The translations under genes were made by a program, and so were the position numbers. From positions 7,610 to 71,609 of the forward strand of contig JBDHWQ010000021.1 in the NCBI GenBank assembly GCA_039810245.1: a stretch of DNA of 64,000 nucleotides, in the 5' to 3' direction. The notes beneath the pieces were generated by a model that did not search any database, had not been told where the DNA came from, and saw only the letters and a program-made list of their open reading frames with translations. Shown here piece by piece: positions 58,545 through 64,000 of the stretch. Position 1 is the stretch's first letter, and every line of letters begins with the position of its first letter. Source of the DNA: CALDSL01 sp039810245. Its GTDB lineage: Bacteria; Chloroflexota; Anaerolineae; Anaerolineales; Anaerolineaceae.

Positions 58545-60971
58545 TTAATTGGCTTGCTCGCCAAACGGCATGGTTTCCACGCGGTTGCGGCCGTTGCGTT
58601 TGGCGCTGTACAGGGCTTTGTCGGCTATATCCAGCAGCCCCTGAATATTCTGGGTATGGCTGTCGGCTTCGGTGACGCCCAGGCTTACCGTAACCGGGAT
58701 CGGCCCGGATTTCGTCTGGAAGGGCGCGGCAGCGATGGCGCTGCAGATGCGCTGCGCGATGTTGATCGCCGTGTCCAGGTTGGTACGCGGCAGCAGGATT
58801 ACGTATTCATCCCCGCCGTAGCGCCCGAGAATATCGGTGTGGCGGATGTTCTCGCGGCAGAAGTCAATGACCATGCGCAGAATATCATCTCCCTGTGCGT
58901 GCCCGTACGTGTCGTTGATTTTTTTGAAATGGTCAATGTCGAGCATGATCGCGGCCAGCGGCTGGCGCGTGTTCTGGTAGCTGTCGACCTCGACGCGGCC
59001 CAGGTCGAAGAATGCGCGCCGGTTATACTGTCCGGTGAGCGAATCGCGCAGCGCCATCTGTTTGACCTGGCTGTGGAGCATAGCGTTTTCGATCGCCAGC
59101 GCGGCGCGCTCGCTCAACTCAACGAAGAAATTCAGGTCGCGCTGGCTGTAGGGCGGGTTGGGCCGGCAGCGCACCAGGCTCAGCGTGCCAAACGTGCGTC
59201 CCTGGGCCGCCAGCGGCAGTACGATCAGGCTGCACACATCCAGGCTTTGCAAGGTATCAATCATCTCGCTGCGCAGCACCCCGGCTAGCAGCTTATTATT
59301 TGTCTCCAGCAGCGCAATCGGGTCGCCGTTTGCAACCACGTTTCCCAACCGGCTTTTTCCCACCATCTCGCGCATAATATTGGGGTTACTTTCCAGCGCG
59401 GCCTGCACGGATCTGTCGCGGAAATGCACCGTCACCGGGTCGAGCCACAGGCCATTTTCGCTCACCATGCGAATAATGCAGCCATCGGCCAGGGTTTCCG
59501 TCATTTTCAAGACAATGGTTTTGAGTACCGCCTGGTAATCCAACCCGGCCTGTGCGAATGACTGCGTAAGCGTGGCAAGCACCTCGCCGCGCTGCGCGAC
59601 AACGCGCAGTTCATGCTCGCGTTGTTTGCGCTGGGTGATATCCTGAAAGATGCCGATCGCTCCGCTGTGGCCGCCGCGGCTGTCGAGCAGCGGCGTGGCG
59701 CTGGCCAGCAGGTAGCACGGGCTGCCGTCCGGCCGCAGCACCAGCAGCTCCACGTCATCGATGTGTTCGCAGAAAACGGCGGCGCGCGCCAGGATGGTCT
59801 CACCGGGCGGGATTGGCGTCCCATCCGTCTGGTGGAAGGTGAATTCCAGTGGAATGTTGCTTTCCGGCTCGTGCGGCAGGCTCTGCCCGAAGATCTGTTC
59901 CGCCATCGGGTTAGCCAGCACGATTTCTCCCTGGGCATCGGTGACCAGGATGCCGCCCGGCGCGTACTCAATGATGGTGTGCAGCCGCGCCTGCTCGATT
60001 TCCAGCTCGTCCAGCACTTCCTGCAACTGCTGGTTGGCCAGGCGCAGCTCGATGGTGCGGTCTTCCACGCGCGTCTCCAGCTCGGCCTTGGCCTGCTGCA
60101 GCGCCTTTTCGGCCCGGTCGCGCTCGGTGATGTCGAATGCGGTGATGATCGACGCCGGGCGGCCGTCATACACCAGGTCGCCGGCGGTAATATCCACCCA
60201 GCGCTCACCGCCATCTTTGGTAATAATCTTCAGTTCAAAGCGAATCGGCAGATCGCTGGTCCACGCCTGCACGTGGCCGTTGCGCCGCAGGCCTTGCTGG
60301 TAAGCCGGGTGCGCCAGGCTCCAGAACGGCCGGCCCAACAGCTCTTCCGGCGCGTAACCGGTGACAAAGCGCGCGCCGGTGTTGGCGTAGCGGATCACCT
60401 GGTCGACGACGATAAAAATAGCGGCCGACGTGGTCTCGGTCAGGGCGCGCAGGCGCTGCTCGCTGTCGCGCAGCTCGGCTTCCACGCGCATGCGCGCCGC
60501 GATCTCGCCTTGCAGGCTCGCGTTGAGCGCCGCCAGCTCGCGGGTGCGCTCGCGCACGCGGTCTTCCAGCTCATCGCGGTTACGCTTGCGCTCCATTGTG
60601 TAGCGGAAGACGCGCTCCAACAGAAAGGGCGTAACCTCAGCCTTGGTCAGGAAGTCGGACGCGCCCTCCTGCATTGCCGCCAGGTCGACCTCATAATTCC
60701 CCTGCCCGGTGAGCAGTACCACCGGTACCGTGGAACCCTGTGCCGACCAGTGGCGCATCACATCCAGCCCGGTATGCTCGCCCAGGTGATAATCCACCAG
60801 GTACAGATCGTAGTTTTTGCGACTGCTGGCTTCCAGCGCCGCTTCCAGGTTCCCGGCCCAATCAAGATAGTAGCGAACAGCCTGCGGCCCGGCCGGCATG
60901 TGTTTCAGGTGGTCTTTGAGCAGGATATACTCGTCCTCGTCGTCGTCGACGAGAAGGATGTGCATCATCAT
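58545..60971 (-). CDS. response regulator diguanylate cyclase, REC-PAS-PAS-GAF-GGDEF
   Basis: 808 residues. The receiver (1-125) has VDDDEDE and the phospho-Asp in LVDYHLGEHTG, with VLLTGQG and FLTKAEV after it. Two PAS domains (about 165-275 and 310-430) with coiled-coil joints follow, then a GAF-like region (about 450-600), and the GGDEF domain with RYGGDEYVILLP as the active-site loop and YGHAQGDDILR nearby. The substrate GTP is turned into c-di-GMP. An RxxD inhibitory site is not obvious. No EAL domain. The kinase gene follows closely, so phosphorylation by it and c-di-GMP output are the expected pathway. Confidence 0.93.
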   Translation of the reverse strand: MMMHILLVDDDEDEYILLKDHLKHMPAGPQAVRYYLDWAGNLEAALEASSRKNYDLYLVDYHLGEHTGLDVMRHWSAQGSTVPVVLLTGQGNYEVDLAAMQEGASDFLTKAEVTPFLLERVFRYTMERKRNRDELEDRVRERTRELAALNASLQGEIAARMRVEAELRDSEQRLRALTETTSAAIFIVVDQVIRYANTGARFVTGYAPEELLGRPFWSLAHPAYQQGLRRNGHVQAWTSDLPIRFELKIITKDGGERWVDITAGDLVYDGRPASIITAFDITERDRAEKALQQAKAELETRVEDRTIELRLANQQLQEVLDELEIEQARLHTIIEYAPGGILVTDAQGEIVLANPMAEQIFGQSLPHEPESNIPLEFTFHQTDGTPIPPGETILARAAVFCEHIDDVELLVLRPDGSPCYLLASATPLLDSRGGHSGAIGIFQDITQRKQREHELRVVAQRGEVLATLTQSFAQAGLDYQAVLKTIVLKMTETLADGCIIRMVSENGLWLDPVTVHFRDRSVQAALESNPNIMREMVGKSRLGNVVANGDPIALLETNNKLLAGVLRSEMIDTLQSLDVCSLIVLPLAAQGRTFGTLSLVRCRPNPPYSQRDLNFFVELSERAALAIENAMLHSQVKQMALRDSLTGQYNRRAFFDLGRVEVDSYQNTRQPLAAIMLDIDHFKKINDTYGHAQGDDILRMVIDFCRENIRHTDILGRYGGDEYVILLPRTNLDTAINIAQRICSAIAAAPFQTKSGPIPVTVSLGVTEADSHTQNIQGLLDIADKALYSAKRNGRNRVETMPFGEQAN

Positions 60972-61113
60972 TTGTTGCCTTGTCTCGTACCCATACCGCC
61001 AATGATTGGACCGGATGCCAGCATTTGCCCCCCCTTGCTCCAGGCCAAGGAATTTATCTTACGGAAATTATACAGGCAACCTGCCGGATGCGCACGCCGT
61101 TACAGGCTCAAGC

Positions 61114-61863
61114 TCAGGCATCTACGAAACGGCGCACCACTCCGGCCAGCGCGTGGCTGGCATCGTAATTGGTGGCGTGCGCCGCGCCCTGAATGACCAC
61201 CAGGCGGCCATCGGGCAGCAGCCGCGCCGCTTCTTCCGCCCAGGGCTGGGTGACAATGGTATCGTGCTGGCCGCGCACCACCAGCGACGGCGCGGGCATA
61301 CGCGCCAGCCGCTCGCGCACCGGCTCGCGCTGCGCCATGCGCAGGGTGCGAAATGTGCGCCGCAACCCGGCGGCCCAGTAATCACGCACCAGCAGCGGGA
61401 TGAGCGCGGGCGGCTCGTAGAGCATGTTGCGCGCTCCACGCAGGATCAATTGCAGCGCGCCGGGAGCGCTGGGGTCCATCGTTGGGCTTACCAGCACGGC
61501 GCGTTCCACCGCCTGTGGGTGCGTGCACGCCAGCTCGAGGATGATCTGGCAGCCCATCGAGTTACCCAGCAGCACCGCGCGCGGCATGCCCATCGCGCTC
61601 ATCCAATGATGCAGCACACCGGCCAATGCCTGCAGGTCCAGCGTTTCGAGCGGCTTTTCGCTGCGGCCATAACCCGGCAGATCGGGCGCGCACACGCGGA
61701 AATGCGGCGCAAGCGCCAGCAGCAGCGGGCGCATGTACGCGCTGGAAACTGACAGCCCATGCACCAGCACTACCGGCGGCCGGGCAGGGTTGCTCCCCGC
61801 GCAGCGCGAGAAGATATTGTATTCACCCACCACACCACACCGTCGCTCCACCACAATCTTCAT
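61114..61863 (-). CDS. alpha/beta hydrolase (serine type), second of a pair
   Basis: 249 residues. HGLSVS forms the oxyanion region, the nucleophile elbow is LLGNSMGCQ (Ser), Asp is probably in VRGQHDTIV, and the His is in QGAAHATNYD. This is a typical small esterase or C-C hydrolase fold. The ATG at 61861-61863 overlaps the TGA of the upstream hydrolase (ATGA), so translation is coupled. The substrate is not indicated. Confidence 0.88.
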   Translation of the reverse strand: MKIVVERRCGVVGEYNIFSRCAGSNPARPPVVLVHGLSVSSAYMRPLLLALAPHFRVCAPDLPGYGRSEKPLETLDLQALAGVLHHWMSAMGMPRAVLLGNSMGCQIILELACTHPQAVERAVLVSPTMDPSAPGALQLILRGARNMLYEPPALIPLLVRDYWAAGLRRTFRTLRMAQREPVRERLARMPAPSLVVRGQHDTIVTQPWAEEAARLLPDGRLVVIQGAAHATNYDASHALAGVVRRFVDA

Positions 61864-62603
61864 TGCCCCTGCTCCGGTATGAGAAAGTCCATCACCGCGC
61901 GATGAAATTCCTCCGGGCGGTCCCACATCGGGTTATGGCCCGCGCCCGCGATGACCACCAGCCGCGACCCGGGCAGCGCCTGGTGCAATCGCCGGCCGAT
62001 TTCCAGCGGCAGCAGCCGGTCGCGCTCGCCCCAGATAATCAGTGTTTCGGCCTGGATCTCGCGCAGCCGCTCGTCGAGCTGGCTGCCCAGCACCTGCAGC
62101 GTGGCGCGCGCCAGGTTCAATGGGCCGGCGCGCAGCGCGTCGCTCATCAGCACCGGCAGGAAGTCATGTGGCACCTCGGGCAGCGATTGAGCCAGCGCAA
62201 GCGTGCTGCGCAGCAGCCCGCGCCGCAGCGGCACCCCGGCCGAATCGACCAGCACCAGCCGGCGCACGCGCGCGCCGGCCTGCGCGGCCATGTCGGCGGC
62301 GATGTAGCCGCCCATCGAGTGCCCCATCAGCGAGTACGATTCCAGCCCCAGTCCGTCCAGCCAGGCCAGCATCAGCCGCGCAGCGTCATCTAGCCGGAAG
62401 CGCTGCCCTCGCCCCCGGCCAAACCCGGCCAGGTCGGCCACGAAAAGCTGGAAATGCCCGGCCAGGAAGGCGGTGTTCTTGCGCCACCAGCGCGTGGAGC
62501 CCGAAAGCCCGTGCAGCAGCACCAGCGGCTCGCCGCCGCCGGTTGTTTCGTAAAAGATGCGCGCTGGCCCGGCGCGGGTCACGCGGTAAGGAACCGGTTG
62601 CAT
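61860..62603 (-). CDS. alpha/beta hydrolase (serine type), first of a pair
   Basis: 247 residues. HGLSGS is the oxyanion motif, LMGHSMGGYIAADM carries the nucleophile Ser, and AGAGHNPMWDRPEEF the His. It resembles its neighbour at 61114 and may be a duplication, although the two are not close copies. A CATAAT box lies six bases before the ATG at 62601-62603, suggesting a leaderless start; a longer frame upstream crosses that box. Its stop overlaps the start of the next gene by four bases. Confidence 0.86.
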   Translation of the reverse strand: MQPVPYRVTRAGPARIFYETTGGGEPLVLLHGLSGSTRWWRKNTAFLAGHFQLFVADLAGFGRGRGQRFRLDDAARLMLAWLDGLGLESYSLMGHSMGGYIAADMAAQAGARVRRLVLVDSAGVPLRRGLLRSTLALAQSLPEVPHDFLPVLMSDALRAGPLNLARATLQVLGSQLDERLREIQAETLIIWGERDRLLPLEIGRRLHQALPGSRLVVIAGAGHNPMWDRPEEFHRAVMDFLIPEQGQ

Positions 62604-62609
62604 GGTCCC

Positions 62610-62615
62610 ATTATG
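62610..62615 (-). promoter_or_regulatory. -10 box of the hydrolase pair
   Basis: CATAAT on the minus strand, six bases before the ATG; no good -35. Confidence 0.35.
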
Positions 62616-62650
62616 CACCGGAACGCGCGAAAGCGCCGCCCGCGCGGATG

Positions 62651-64000
62651 CTAGTCTTTGCCCGCGCCGTTGAGCGCCGCGGTGAGCGTCTGGATAGCCT
62701 GGTCGATGGTGTTGATCGTGTCGATGTTCTGCGTGGCGAGCAGCCCGCCCAGCCCCCATTGCCATGCACGCAGCAGCGCGCGCAGCTCGCCGGCTCGCGG
62801 CAGCAGCTCGGCCGGGACGGGCATGGGTTTGGCCGCCGGGCTGCCGGCCGGGTGTTCTGCCACCGGGTGGGCATGCTCGGCCAGCGCGGCGCGCGCGGCT
62901 TCCGCGGTCTCGGCGTCGGTGTCGTGCGCCAGTGATTGCAACACGGTCACGGCTTCGGGTGTCAGCCGCCCCAGACGGCCCAGGCCGGTAGCCACCGCCT
63001 GGCGCACCAGCGTGTTGGTGTCACTTACCAGCGCCATCAGATCGGGCAGGGCCTCGTCGCCGGCCAGCTCCAGCAGACCCAGCGCGGCTGTGCGGCGAAT
63101 GAAGGGGTTGGAATCGTGGCGCGACATATCGCGCACCGCCGCAAGCGCGGCATGGTCGTGGAACTGGAGCAGTACCTGCAGCGCCAGCCGGCGGATGGTG
63201 ACGCTGGTGTCGTTGAGCAGCGGGCGCACCACCGGGGCCGCCTTGCGAAAATTGCGGCTGCCGATCATGCGCAGCAGGAAGGTGCGTATTTTTTCACCCG
63301 GGTCGTTAAGCAGTGGCAGCAGCACCGGCACCACATCGTCCGAGTCGAGCTGCATCAGCGCGTTGATGGCCTTGCTGCGCATGCCCACCTGGGTGGTGGC
63401 AATGCGCGTCAGCAGCGGGATGGCGGCGTTAACCTTGAGCGTGGCCAGCGCGTCGATGTACATGGTGGTGGGCGAGAAGCTGCGATTGATGTACGGGCTG
63501 CCGATGAGCTGCTCCAACCGCGCGGCGATACGCTCGCCAGCTTCGCTGCGCCCCATGAAGGCCAGCGCCTGAGCCGCCGCCGCGCTGACGTGGTAGTTAT
63601 CGTGATCTACGAAGGGCGTAATGCGCTCCACCAGCTTTTGCGCGTCCATGCGCCCTAAGGCGATGAGCGCATCCGAAACGATGTGCGGGTTGCGATCTTC
63701 GAGGAACGGCTCCAGCTCATCCATGCATTCCTGCGCGCGCAGTTTGCCCAGCGTGCGGATCGCTGCCGAGCACACAAAGTCGTTTTTGTCATCCAGGCAA
63801 GAGAGCAGGCCGTCGATGGCATCCGCGGTGGGGGCTTCGAGCACGTTGCCCAGCGACTGCGCCGCCGCGGCACGCACAAACTCGTTGGGGTCGCCCAGCG
63901 CATCGATCAGCGCATCCGCGCCGGCCGCGGCGCGCAGCTCGCCAAGCCGTTCGGCGGCCTTGGAGCGAAAGCGCGGGTTGCGCGAGGCAATGGAGACCAG
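62651..64000 (-). CDS. HEAT-repeat protein, 5' end outside the window
   Basis: At least 449 residues; the frame runs open to base 64000, so the start lies beyond the window. It consists of HEAT-like helical repeats of about 31-38 residues (for example ALGRMDAQKLVERITPFVDH and LGLLELAGDEALPDLMALVS). The last 70 residues are Pro/Ala-rich, then a helical end. A GTG inside (63875-63877) would give a shorter reading, but the repeats continue through it, so I do not use it. HEAT proteins serve as scaffolds; PBS-lyase-like HEAT repeats are also similar. Function unknown. Confidence 0.82.
   Translation of the reverse strand: MVSIASRNPRFRSKAAERLGELRAAAGADALIDALGDPNEFVRAAAAQSLGNVLEAPTADAIDGLLSCLDDKNDFVCSAAIRTLGKLRAQECMDELEPFLEDRNPHIVSDALIALGRMDAQKLVERITPFVDHDNYHVSAAAAQALAFMGRSEAGERIAARLEQLIGSPYINRSFSPTTMYIDALATLKVNAAIPLLTRIATTQVGMRSKAINALMQLDSDDVVPVLLPLLNDPGEKIRTFLLRMIGSRNFRKAAPVVRPLLNDTSVTIRRLALQVLLQFHDHAALAAVRDMSRHDSNPFIRRTAALGLLELAGDEALPDLMALVSDTNTLVRQAVATGLGRLGRLTPEAVTVLQSLAHDTDAETAEAARAALAEHAHPVAEHPAGSPAAKPMPVPAELLPRAGELRALLRAWQWGLGGLLATQNIDTINTIDQAIQTLTAALNGAGKD

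Overview
The window is a GC-rich bacterial chromosome segment with dense, mostly minus-strand genes. It carries no rRNA, CRISPR array, phage gene or recognisable transposase. Several things point to a Chloroflexota (Anaerolineae-like) organism. There are many predicted lipoproteins with Pro/Thr/Ala-rich linkers behind the lipobox and no outer-membrane machinery. There is an aldehyde:ferredoxin oxidoreductase, a large set of PAS/MASE3/GGDEF signalling proteins and two NB-ARC-type STAND ATPases. Many genes have a TACAAT-like -10 box only 6-9 bases before the start codon. The phylum assignment is inference from protein style and was not checked against a database.

Layout. 1-7.8 kb: the UvrD/PcrA helicase, a membrane-anchored NB-ARC/TPR ATPase, a ~700-base multi-layer inverted repeat, a hybrid histidine kinase and a decayed membrane-protein gene. 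7.8-14.8 kb: an epoxide-hydrolase-type alpha/beta hydrolase, a beta-propeller lipoprotein, a GerMN lipoprotein, a large polytopic membrane protein and a CBS-CBS-ACT protein. 14.8-19.5 kb: a complete branched-chain amino acid ABC transporter (binding protein, two permeases, two ATPases) with a strong hairpin after the binding-protein gene. 19.8-25 kb: tRNA-Arg, surE, a TPR/zinc-peptidase membrane protein, an M23-like lipoprotein, and two adjacent small proteins that share a C-terminal motif and resemble no family I know. 25.2-31.8 kb: aldehyde:ferredoxin oxidoreductase, alanine racemase, a class C beta-lactamase-like serine hydrolase and a zinc-ribbon/NHL membrane protein. 31.9-43.1 kb (plus strand): a PEP-synthase/rifampin-phosphotransferase-like enzyme, a nucleoside-hydrolase-like lipoprotein, a LysM/M23-like lipoprotein, a class I isoprenoid-synthase-like protein, tyrS, an ATPase-LuxR regulator and a 55-residue protein with its own signals. 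43.2-50.4 kb: a GNAT acetyltransferase, an MFS carrier with a phosphodiesterase, a LOG-family protein with an LppM-like lipoprotein, a CxxC AhpD-like protein, an ABC exporter and tRNA-Leu. 50.5-64 kb: an alkyltransferase-like DNA repair protein, a GH3 beta-glucosidase, a MATE pump, a PPOX-fold protein, a GlsB-type membrane protein, a MASE3-PAS histidine kinase co-oriented with a REC-PAS-GAF-GGDEF cyclase, two coupled alpha/beta hydrolases and a HEAT-repeat protein cut by the window edge.

The non-coding part is unusually rich in dispersed palindromes. At least four families recur between genes: GTAGGGGCG/CGCCCCTAC pairs, CTCGTTCCC pairs, GTCGGGTT/AACCCGAC pairs and ATTCGTG-rich stretches. The most elaborate assembly is the nested inverted repeat at 4595-5292. 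The best candidates for something undescribed are that structure, the paired small proteins at 24.2-24.7 kb and the isoprenoid-synthase-like protein at 37.5 kb.
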